A stretch of 64,000 nucleotides of DNA, from contig NC_064758.1 of the NCBI RefSeq assembly GCF_011397635.1, positions 20,271,013-20,335,012 of the forward strand, read 5' to 3'. How positions within the stretch are numbered: position 1 is the stretch's first letter; the number at the start of each line of letters is the position of its first letter. This DNA comes from Epinephelus fuscoguttatus. Its lineage: Eukaryota > Chordata > Actinopteri > Perciformes > Serranidae. The position numbers and the translations under genes are program-made. Shown here piece after piece: positions 39,101-51,100 of the stretch. The notes under the pieces were generated by a model that worked only from the letters and a program-made list of their open reading frames with translations, searched no databases and was not told where the DNA came from.

Positions 39101-42100
39101 TAGAGGTCATTGTGGCTGCTTTTACATGATCTTGTTTAAACCATTTTAATGACCTTTACACCTGCCTCAGTCTAAACCAAAATCCTTTTCATCTGCTTGA
39201 GTAAAGTCAGGTCTGGCTGGATGACATCTAGCTCTTGCTCCGATGGACTCTGAATGCACATATTGCAAGTTGCTGTACGCTAAAGCGCCTGCCAAATGAA
39301 TGGAATGTAATGAGATTTATATTTTACTTTATCAGTTTATTTGACAGCTGGAACTTTAAGTGAGCCACAGTTAGCCTTAAATGTTTCATCTGTTCTAGAG
39401 TACACGTCCACCAATAAGTAATGCCCAGTGATGGGTAGGAGCTAGCTACAAAACATATTTAATTGTAATCATTTACAATTATTGATGAAAAAATACATAA
39501 TTAAATTACAGTTAATAATCATAATGTTGGAGACTGCAAAGGGGTTACATCCGATATATATTTGTATGCCTCTGTGCCAGCAATAGCTATGGCTGCAGGC
39601 TTTTTGTTTTCAGGCTGTCCTTCCGTCCGTCCTTTCACCCCCTTGTCATGAATGTGATACCTCAAGAACGTCTTGAGGGAAAGTCTTGGCGCAAAAACTT
39701 GGCACAAATGTCCACTTGTACTTAACAATGAACTGATAACAATGTGGTAGTCATAGGTCAAAGGTCAAGGTCACTGTGACCTCATCAGTCTCATTTTTAT
39801 GATTGCAATATCTCAAGAATGAGGGGATTTTTTTTTTTTTTTCAAATTTGGCACAAACACCCACTTTAAGTCATGGACAAACTGATCAGAATTTGGTTAA
39901 AAGTGAAAGGTCAGTGTGACCTTGTGTCCCTCTCATTCTCGTCAACATGATATCTCAAGAAGCCCTTTTGGGAATTTCTCAAATTTGGCACAAACATCCA
40001 CTTGGACTCAAGAATGAACTCACCAGAATTTGGTGGTCAAAGGTCAAGATTGAACTCACCAGAATTTGGTGGTCAAAGGTCAAGATCACTGTAGAGACTG
40101 TACTATCAATGAAAAAAGCTGCTAAGGGGCTGAGCAGGCTCATAACTGTGACCCGTTCAATAAAATCCATACTGAAGTCGAAAGAGGCGTTTTATTGTAA
40201 TTTATGAAACAAAAAACTGAGATAACTAAAGCAAAATGAGACGAAACAAAATATTACGTGATGTGATTACGGCTGCAGAAAATATCTGTGCCGAAACTCA
40301 CCCTCTTTGTCTAAAAGCTGCCATGCCAGTGAGTAAAATAATGTGAAACCAAACACACCCCTGTGCCAGTTACTACAGGAAGTGAAAGTGAAGAAAAGAA
40401 CAGAGTTAAACAACAGAGGTTAGATACATATTGTGGTTCCTACTATCACTGTGACCTCACAAAATATGTTTCTGACCATAACTTGAGAATTTATGTGCTA
40501 ATTATGACAAAATGTATAATAGGATAAAATGATGAACTGATGACAATTTATATCAAAAAGGTCAAAGGTCAACCTCACTGTGACATCATTATGGTCTGCA
40601 AGAACACTTTCCTGGCCATTACTCAGAGCTATAACTCAGGAACAGAAGGGGAGACGTTTGGTCAGATGCTAAATCAATCTTGTCCACCTCTATCGTGTCC
40701 ACCTCTAAATTGTGCTGATTGTATAGATCCTCTGTGCTGCCGGAGGGAAGATGTGTGTGAAACATTTATGTTTCCACAGACATGGATGTAAACTGTAACT
40801 GCAGCTTGATGGCTTCGCAGAGACATATAACCGCAAGGCTGTAATTCTTGTTTTCAGTAAAAAAGTTTATACGTGGAGTATAACTTACATTCTGTTGTTT
40901 TGATCGTTTTGGCCGTGGACGAGCGTCTTCTCTTGGCTCAGCCTGTTTCTGGACATTTTTCAACTTTATGGGCCAGTTTAAAACATATGTTAGCAAAGTA
41001 ATCAAAAAGGTTGCAATTGTATGAAGTCACTTTACTTTGATTAAGTCATTAAAATAGTCTCATTATTTATTACATGTTTTAACAGGATAACTAGTAATCT
41101 ATAACCTATTTTATTTTAAAAGTAACCGAACACTGTAACACATCATAGTAAACTTACAGTCCTTACTGAACAAACAATACTAGCTAGCTAGTAAAGAGCA
41201 ATACACTTCCCTTAGGAGTTGGTAGAGACTTAACCTTACCTTTGTCCTCTGCATTTCACCCATCTTTAGTATTGAGGAGCAGTGAGTAGCCACATTGTAG
41301 CTTCCTCTTTTAAGGTCATATGTATCTGGTGGCATCTCCACACTAGGGGTCTTCACGGGTCAAAAATGACGGACCTGAACCCTAATGGGCTCAGGAAATT
41401 CATTCTGACATCTCATTAAACACAACAGTTTTTAAAAATGTATTTACCTGACTCTCTTTGCAGGTAGATAGATATTTTAGACCTGACCTGGTACATGTCT
41501 AAGAGGAGAGAGATCTGGGTGTTGGGTCTATTTTATTAACCCGACAAACCCGGTGATTAAAAGTGCTACTTAAAATGCCACTCTACTCCCAAAAAACATT
41601 TTGTCATGTCAGATAAAACATACTCTTCTTACCCATTTTACTGTATATGATATTTAATAATATTTGAGATTCGTTATATTATTATATATATGTCCACGTT
41701 ATATATATTATAGTTTTAATTGGCTTTGATTGTGCATACAAAAATAATTGTTTTTGTCAACGTGGACATGTTACACATGCTTACCTTGGTTAGATTCTCC
41801 ACAATTCACTCGTAGAGTTTATTTTACAGAAACCATGAGAACCAAAGTATAATTCATTTAGATTTACCAGCATGCTAAAAAATAGATGTGAAAAAGTGGA
41901 CACTCCCTAACTTTGAATGGTTATAAAGTCTTTATTATTTATATTCCTTTAGTCTGTAAGGGTCCATTAATCAAAAGAGTCAAAAGGTTTTTCAAAAAAA
42001 TTAATCCTAGTTGTAAATATTGTTGGGCTCACACTCCGTCTTTTCTCAGCTGCACCTCCAACTTGCTTGCGTTTCTGCTCATTTTTTTCCACCTTCCTTT

Positions 42101-45100
42101 CGCTCTCTTAATCCCATCCTAAGTCAGCCTCATCATCACACATACAGTGCATATATGTTTCTCTTGTGATCAGTGCTCATCATGGTTCTTTTTTAGATTC
42201 ACACATAAAGATAATAGAATGGGACCCAATCCGGACCTGACTGACCATAATAAAACGTGGACTCAAACCTGTGTGTGTCCCAGGTCAGGTCTCAGGGCCC
42301 AGGGTCCGATAGACCAGTGAAGACCTCTCCTTCACAGCTGCATGTCAGTTTAAAAGTTTATCTTAAGGTTTTGCCGCAATGCACAAGGCAAGAAAAGCAA
42401 GATTTTCTAGCTCTGGCAGACCTTTGACAATCAAGACTCAAAACCAAATCTGAACTCACACTGATCACAAAACACACTTGTTCATAATTTGTCTTTTTCA
42501 CTTAATTATCTTGTGATTGTGTGTACTAAAAATCCTCAACTTAACGTCCCAATTAAACGCTGAGTCCCCTTTTGCTACACTAACAAACGCCAGCTTCAAT
42601 TAGACGCTGGGTCTGCTTATTAAAGAAGCAGTTCCTTTTTGTAGAAGTTCTTTGGATATATTTGTTGAACAAACTGTGAACCTCTCAGTTTGTGAGGATC
42701 CTGCACTTTATGATCTGTAGAGCACTTTAATGATATGTGGCGAATAGCTCTATGATATGGAAGAGGTACCCTGTTGTTGATGTTTTGTCGGGTGTTGTTG
42801 TTGTCGGTGTAATTATAGTCATTTATTTATCTGACGGTTGCTGTACGGCACACAACAAATTTCTGAAAGGACTAATAAATATCTGTCTATCTATAAAACC
42901 TCTCGAAAAGCACCAATTTGCCGGCTACTCGCTTTAGCTACTTAAACTGCCAAGCTGCTTAGACGGCACATACAAAGGGTGTAAATATTTGTCAATATAG
43001 AGATGCTACACATCTTTAGCTCGGTTGGATTCTCCATAGTGTATATGTTTAGTTCATTTTACTGAATCCATGAGCACCAAAAAATACTGCGATTCACTCA
43101 GATTTTGGCAGGGTAAAGAAGAGAGACAGAAAAAGGTGGTGGATTTCTACCTCTGAAGCACAAGTGTCCATTCCTTGATTATCAGTATTCCTTTAGTCTG
43201 TAAGGGTCCACCCATCAAAAGAATCAAAAATGTTTTTCAGAAAAATTAATCCAAGTTGGTATGCTGGGTGCTGTAAAACCAGCGTCATAACACTCTGTCT
43301 TTCTCTGTCTCTCAGTTCAATTTCCATTCAGTTCAATAGGCTTTATTGGCATGACATATGTGTTGCCAAAGCCCAATTACAGTTAAGGACATTGAATTCA
43401 ATTAACTGCAATGGAAAAGAATAGATAATTATATTATTAAAGAAACAATTAACAACATTGTATTAATACAAAATCATAGACATAATTCTAATGGGAAAAA
43501 AATGATTAAGTGAGGGAATCAATAAAAAGGCAGAGTGTCACCTGTGAGGAGATGAACTATATGTTGTTGTGTTGGTTGTCTCTCAGGCTGCGACATGCAC
43601 TGACACATGCTGCTGCATCTATGGCGCTGACACTATTGTCTCCAAATAGATAGCTGAGCCTCCCTGGAAGTGACGATTTTGTTGCATTTATCCAACGACC
43701 GTCTCGCTTTGCTGCATGAAAAAAACCCGTCACACAGGAATGCTTGGAGGCTCCGTGTCCACCGTGCTAACACGAGAATGTATGACACGGAGGTCGCGTT
43801 TGAAAACTGGTGATAAACAGCTGACATTTGATCATAGTCGTGATGTTAAACGCATCCTTGTGCACGTTTAATGCAATGTAAATTCTTATTTTAATGTAAA
43901 TTCAATAGAGCATATTTGACCATTTCTTCTATGAAATTTTAGGGGAAGTTCAGCCTCCCTTGTTGTCTCAGAGCAATCGCCCCTGGTATACACACTATAT
44001 GTTTTCTGTTTCCTCCCAGTCCCTGAGATAATCGATGGGAACACACTGACAGCCACAGTGGTGGACCTCAACGCCTGGGTGGAGTATGAGTTTCGGGTTT
44101 TGGCCAAAAACAGTGTTGGTGTTGGTGAACCCAGCCCTGTGTCAGTCAAGACCAGGACAGAGGACGCAGGTACAGTAAATGTGATTCACATTAGCCCCCT
44201 CAAATATAAACACCTCAAAGTAGAAACTCTGTGAAACCTAAAGTGTTTCTCATATGGAGGTGTGAACAAGGTCTGTGTTGTGTAGTTCCTGATGCAGCGC
44301 CAGGTGACGTGGGTGGAGGAGGTGGAAGCCGATCGGAACTGGTCATCACATGGGAGGTAAGTCATCAGTCTTATGTTCTAGCCTGTTATTCAAAGTGCCT
44401 GCAGTTAATCTTTTTTATCCTTGAGTGAGGTGCTTAATATTTCTCGCTAAATCAACCCTCCTGCTCTGTTTGGCTTGTGGGTGTCATAAATTTTGGGTCA
44501 ATTGAAGTCTGGCGCTGCAGTCGTTGTAATTTCTTAGTTAAAGAGACTGCATGTAAGGCAGCAACGATGTATACACAAGCAGAACACTTAACCTGACAGT
44601 TATTGTCATTTATGAGGCTTGGATCTGTGGTGAATTACTGTTGTTCAGCCTAATCTGCAATGCTCAAATCCAACAATGAAGTAAACCAGTCGGGTAGTTG
44701 AAAAATAATAGAATAATGTGGATATTGAAGAAGTCATTAGTCGGCTAAAGCTATCTCATTATTTGAATTTTCTCATTTCATTAAATGCAGAAATAACTTT
44801 TCATTATAAAAGCTGCACGGACGTTTTGTAATGAGCTTGGATTTTTTTCAAAATGGCATTTTACTGCTCATTTCATTTCATCAGGTGGGTCACAAAAGCA
44901 ATTTGTGGGTCGCGCACTTCTTTTGGCACCACGCGAGTGGGTGGTGATTGTGTCAGCCCAGCGGCGGGATGAACGTGAGTGGTTTGTATATGTTTTAATA
45001 TCACTATAGTTTTGTGTTTCACTCTCAGCCTGTCCCCGAAGAACTGCAGAATGGTGAGAGCTTTGGTTACATCATTGCTTTCCGCGCCTTTGGAGAAGTT

Positions 45101-48100
45101 AGCTGGACTCATGTGGCCACCTCTGCCCCCGGCGCATCGCGCTACGTGTACCGCAACGACAGCATCGCGCCCTTCTCTCCATTTCATGTCAAGGTTGGCA
45201 CTTACAACAGCAAAGGACAGGGTCCCTTCAGCCCCGTGGTCACCATCTACTCTGCAGAGATAGGTAAGGGAATGGACGTGAGTGGGGTTTTTGCAAAGCT
45301 ACAAAGCTTTCTGTGTTTTTGAAAAGGACAAAGATCATGAACGTTTTATCGCATCCACTGGGCTGAAAGCGCCTGATGGATAAAGAGACATGCAGGAAAA
45401 ATGAATTTGTAGATGTGGTTTTGCTTGAAATAAAAGGGTAGGAAAATTGGAAAAAAATTTGCAACACATTTATGTAAGGATGGGCAGATTGCCTCCAAAT
45501 ATCGCCACTCTTTTGAATGGCTATTCTGAAGTGAAAACCGGTTGGCATTTAGATCTATGCTACCTCTCAGCATGCTGAGAGGGGTCAGTCTGTAGTGTAG
45601 TGTTGGTCTATTTACCAGCAGCACCTGTGTGTGATGATTCATCCAAGTAGAGATCAACAAGAACGCCGCACAGTCATAAATGTAAAAATTGAAGAGATTT
45701 GTTCTGCCCGTCTCTGTGCTGTTGGAAGACGGCAGCGATGCTCAGTCTCCTGTCGTCTGTTTTCAGAGCCAAGCGGGATGCCAGCGGGAGTTTGGGCCAG
45801 AAGTGTCTCAGCCTCTGAGATTGAGGTGAATTGGCAGGCTCTCTCCTTCACCCCTGAAAGGGTTCTGGGCTATGAGGTACATTTTACCCTTTTAAATGGA
45901 AATAGAAATCACACACACAACACAATTCAAATGCTTGTCAGCGCCCCTGTTGTACCTCAAAGCCATCACTTCCAAACTCAGCGTCGGTTGCCATGGAAAT
46001 GGCAGTTTCAGTTGGGTGACTGTTATAGGCAAAATTATACAGTTCTTTGTACCAGCACGACAGGAAAACATGTCAGAGCATTTTCAAGAGAACAAAAGAA
46101 AATTGCTTGTCCACATGCCTTTTCAAGTCGCTGTCAGTTACCGGGTATCATGATACGGAACTCATGATAGTGTGTGCTGCAATGCCAGACCTCGTGTCAG
46201 AACACCAAGAAATGCCATCGTGCCACACCGAAAGCTGTGTGATGATACAGAGCACTGTCTCCTGTTGTTTGTTTCCACGGCCTAACATGACAGCACCTCG
46301 GGAATCTATCTCATTGTTCACTAAATAAAACAGGAATATTAAACTTTTACATTTTACACACAAACCCGCTGCTTTCTATTTTACCTTCAAAATCTGGGAC
46401 AGTCTGATTGCCCTGCCTGCATCCTTCAGACTGAATCATCAGGGTGATCAAAGCGCTTTATTATAAGATGTTGTTATCATTCTTTTGTTCAGTGAAACCA
46501 AAGTTGTTTCAGTATTTCCATCTGGGAACGGGAGCTTTTGTGCCTTTTCATATCCAAGCTCAGCATCAGCTAACATTTAATAATCATGTCCGGAAGGTAG
46601 ATGGGTGGGGGGATGGGTGTCGTTTTGGGTAGTATATCTTCAGTGTGATGGGTAAAAAAGTCTCTTGTTTTATGATTGGGAACTTGAGCTGGTGTTTGAT
46701 CTGTAATATTTTCATTTAAATGCATATCATAATTAGCAAGATTTTCATTAGTGGAAAAATAAATATTACATGCCGTATTACGCAACATGGAATGATGTAT
46801 TGTAGCTCGGAAACGATTACACAATAAATCCATTAGTCGAGCGACAAAGAATTCTTGATTGTTAATTTTGATAATTAATGAATCGTTTCAATCATCAAGC
46901 AAAAATGCAGAAGTGGTCCTACTGCTCACATGTGAGCATATAATACTGATGATAATATGATACTTGTCTGTTTTATGTGATTGCAAATTAAATATCTTTG
47001 TGTTTTCAAGTGCTGGTTGGGCGAAGAAAGTGATGGTTTTGGGCTTTAGGAAATTATAATGGGCATTTTTTATTTTTATTTTATTTAATTTTTTTTACAT
47101 TTTAAAGCCACAGTTGGTAACTTTTGTGAAAATTACTTTTTGTCATATTTGCTGAAACCATCACTGCATGTTTTATGTTTTATGAGACATATAGATAAAA
47201 AAAAATCATGATTCTTCTGTTCATCCTATTGCCTCTGTCAAACTCAGCAGTAGGGTTGAGATAGTGTAAGATTTTTCGAACCAGGTTGATAATAAGCCAA
47301 ACACTACACTGGTATACCAAATTTTGTCAGGTGTCGCTGCTCATGAGTGGAACATAATGACACCCTGTCCCAACAGCAAACGAGCCTCTGACTATCGCGT
47401 CACATCACGTAACATTGGCGCTCTCTGTCCACAGTGAATCCATGAATTCAAGTTAGGCCTACTTCATGTAAACAAATCACGCAAATATCAGCTGTTTACT
47501 GGAGATTAGACTGGAGACATAACCCATAAAAAAAATAATTGAGTAGCCTACTAGTTTGTGTCCTACGTTTGTAACGTTACTTTTTTTAAACAGAAAACAC
47601 ATTTTATATTTTGATATTTAATGGAAACGATGTACAGTATAGAGAACAGCAAGTAGCCTAGCTTGTTATTAGCGAGTGTGTTTTAGCTCACCAGAAGCTT
47701 TCAGCTCCCTGTCCATCTCCTTCCAACCAGCTGACACTTTATTCTGGTTTTTGTAGTGAAATAAATAAATCGAAAAATCTGAAAAATCGATACAGCACAG
47801 TATCGCAATATTTTTGTGTGGCAATATCTTATCATTACACGTCAAGTATTGATATTTTTAACAGAAATAATTAGTATTACAATACAAATTAAACGTTTGA
47901 TAGCCTACTAAAATAATATAATCTTTTTTCAGTCCACTAAATACATTTTACTGCAATAAAAATTACTGAAGTGGGATAAACAGACTGAAAAACTTTAACT
48001 GAAAAGATAAAACTGACGTTGAAAAACATTTTCTTTGGGGACGTACAGTAATTTGCAGCTGAAAAAACTTAATAAATCGCAATATATTTTAGTGCAATAC

Positions 48101-51100
48101 TGAAGATTAAAATTGCAATAATATTGTATCGTGACTTAAGTATTGTGATAATATCGTATCGTGGAGCCACCCCTAGTTTCGTGTAGGTAATTCCTCATTT
48201 TAACTTCATGAATGAACCATTCCTCGTCCAATATGGAGCTTTCAAAGCAAGTGACAGATATAAATAGAAATGCAGCACTGCATTGCCATTTTCACTGGTT
48301 TCAAACCCAAACTGTTGTCATATTGATGCAGTTTTAGTTTTCTTGCCATGTCTCCTCTCATCACCCCAAACCACACGAACGTTGTTGTTAACAAACACCA
48401 TGTGCGCTGCTCTGTTCCTCCCACCTCTGCTGCAATGTGATCTCCTTCATGTTGCCGACACCGGCCCCAGCTCGCAGCCCGTCAGACACCTGTGGCTCCG
48501 TTAATCCCTTTCAGAATCAGAATCAAAAATACTTTATTGATCCCCGAGGGGAAACTGTGATTTGTTACAGTTGCACCGATGTAAGGAACAGAGATTTATA
48601 AGAAGTAAGAATAAGAGTATGAAATAAATGTATGTAAATATAAAGCAATAAAATAAAATTTAATTAAAACAGACTGTGCATTGTGCTACAGTGTTTAACA
48701 CGAGTACTTAAGATATTGAAATATAAAAAAATATAAAGCAAGTTTAAACTGGTACACCAGACTGGACCAGACCAGATCGTCAAAACTGGAAATCAACCCA
48801 GCTCTACTCAAATATGATACAAGATTCTGTTACTGCATTGCCTTTCTCTTGCCTCCAGTGTTTTTAGAAACGTATTTTAGTGTACTGTTGAGCTGTAAAA
48901 TGAGAGAGTCTGTGACCCAGCCTCCATGTTGGAAATATTTGAGTGAAGCACCAAGGACAACCCACCAGCCAGACCAACTTCCTCAATTTAAAACAGCTGA
49001 TTAATAAAATAACAGAAACTTTTTTTTCATGCAATATTTTTATTATTTTTTACAAAGAGAAAAAAGCAGACAAAAGCAATACCAACAGGCAGGGACATCA
49101 TGGGTAAAAGTGAATTGCTTAACATCTTGTGAGAAGAAGCAAGGTTACACTGTAGGATCACAGATAATGGATCCTTTATGTTCACGATCGTCCTTGAAGA
49201 TCACGTAGGTCCTTATGATCCTTGACTTTGCTTACCAGGGTATTTTTAAGGAGGGAGAAAACTTCCACTTACTCATGAGTGATAGTCCATCCTGTATGTC
49301 TTAATACTGAGGGGAATAAATCTAAATTCACCAGCCAAAATAAAGATATAAATAAAAGATCACTTCAAAGTTCAAATAAGATTTCCATTTTTTTCCAATA
49401 TTTTTCACATTTTTTAGTGGTATATCTCAGAGATTTGACATTTGATCGGCACTTCCTGGTTTGACAGTTTGACCGCAGTTCACAAGCAGCCACTGACATG
49501 ATTGACAGCTGTGTTTGCTCTGATTTTCTTGTGCGGTAAGGCCAATACACTCTTATGAGAGGGCAGAGGGATAGATCATCTGTCTCATATACTTCTGTGT
49601 GAACATAGTGACAGTTTCAGCAAATAAGACAAAAAGTTATCCTTATAAAAGTTACCTATTGCAGCTTTAATGATTAAGTCATTTATTATTTACTCTAAAA
49701 TATCAGTAGATTAACCATTAGGAAAAAGTATGAGTCATTTCTTCCCTGTTGTTGTTCTAAACATAACATAACTAAACAAGGCGTTATAAAAGTACATTAA
49801 CAAAGGCTTTGTAATGTCAGATCAGATATCCTACTGGAAAGGTAAAAGAAAATTGTGATCTCTCTTAAGAGAATAGACCCAGAGGCGATCACTTAACAAC
49901 ATTTCTCTCAAGACATCAAAAAACAACTACTAATACTTTGTTGTGCTGTGTGTGATTCAAAATGCACCCTTCTGATGTACGCTTTTTGCTCCAATCCAAA
50001 GCAATATAACAAGGTTAAATCCCAGATGGCACGCTCTCCGTCTCAAACAGGTGGTATACTGGGAGGATGACACTAAACCGGAGACCATGGGGAAGGTTAG
50101 GGTGCCTTGGAACCAAACCTCAGTCACAGTGAGCGGCTTGGCAGGAAACACGCAGTATTTCCTAACAGTCAGCGCCTTCAACACAGCGGGCACTGGCCCC
50201 TTCCTCCCGGCAATCAATGTCACTACGAAAAAGCCACGTAAGTTGCAGCACCCACGCGCTGCTCCTCAGGTGTTTGATTTTGCACCACACTCATTATAAT
50301 TCAAGTCAGGTGGTAGAAACTGTATCTACCCTTAGTGTTATTCTTTGAAGTTAGTATTATCTCACAGAGAAATATGGTCATTTCTGTAGAATGATGTGAC
50401 AGTAATATGTTTCCGTGCTGACATATAGAAATTAATTATTTTCATATTATGCAGCACCAGCTCAACCACCGCTGAATGTCGAATGGACCTTAATTGGCTC
50501 TCAGCTGTCTCTTTACTGGGAACCTGTGGTGGCAATGGAATCGGAGTCAGAAGTTACGGGCTACCAAGTGAGTTTTACTCTCTCAGTGTGCTCCGCAGTA
50601 ACATGTTTATTCCTATTATGCATCAGACTGAGCGAAAGCGCGGAAGTTAACCTGTGTGGCGGCTCACTCTAAGCTGTCAGGCTGTTAGAATACATGTTTA
50701 CAATGAGTCACCCACCTTGTTTCTCCCCTCCCCCCTCTCAGCTGTCATACAGGAGACAGAGACACAAAGAAGTAAACACTCTCACAACAACCAACTCGAC
50801 AGCGGAGCTGACCCTCCCAGAGGACGATGATGACTACATCATCCATATTCAGACACTGAGTGAAGGAGGACTGGGCCCGGCCTCAGATCCCGTACGAATC
50901 CACCAACTAAGTAAGCTCCTTGTTCACAGTTTATCAAGCTGTAGTGATTAATAGTTTACTGGTTGTGTCAGTAACTAGTTTTGTCAATGTCATAAATTAT
51001 CTGGAGGACAATACTTTCCTCCACATCACAAAATCTGCCAAAATACAATTGAGATTTGATTATTTGATTTAATGAAGAGGCATGCGATAGATATGATGTC

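Larger units (their letters stand above)
39580..40790. repeat. Degenerate tandem-like repeat with 'ggtcaaaggtcaagatcac' units
   Basis: Phrases recur several times: 'tttggcacaaa(c/t)', 'tccacttg(t/g)a', 'gaactgat(a/c)a', 'ggtcaaaggtcaa', 'cactgtgacctca' and 'atctcaagaa'. A perfect 36-bp tandem duplication occupies 40015-40050 and 40051-40086. This is a repeat class common in fish, located in intron 14. Confidence 0.75.
47106..49666. mobile_element. Second piggyBac-like TTAA-flanked element, interrupted by insertions
   Basis: TTAA at 47102-47105 is followed by 'agccacagttggtaactttt'. The right end 'aaaagttacctattgcagct' is followed by TTAA at 49667-49670. Complementarity continues inwards ('tttgctgaaaccatcactg' against 'tgacagtttcagcaaat'). 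At least two other repeats lie inside. It is in intron 18. Confidence 0.75.

Noticed and set aside
39580..40790. Direct-repeat pattern resembling an array
   Set aside because: Units are degenerate and irregularly spaced, lack constant repeat/unique spacer structure, and the host is a vertebrate; not CRISPR.
45631..46167. 178-residue + strand frame, the longest here
   Set aside because: Only 45767-45876 is real coding (contactin exon 18); the rest is read-through into introns.
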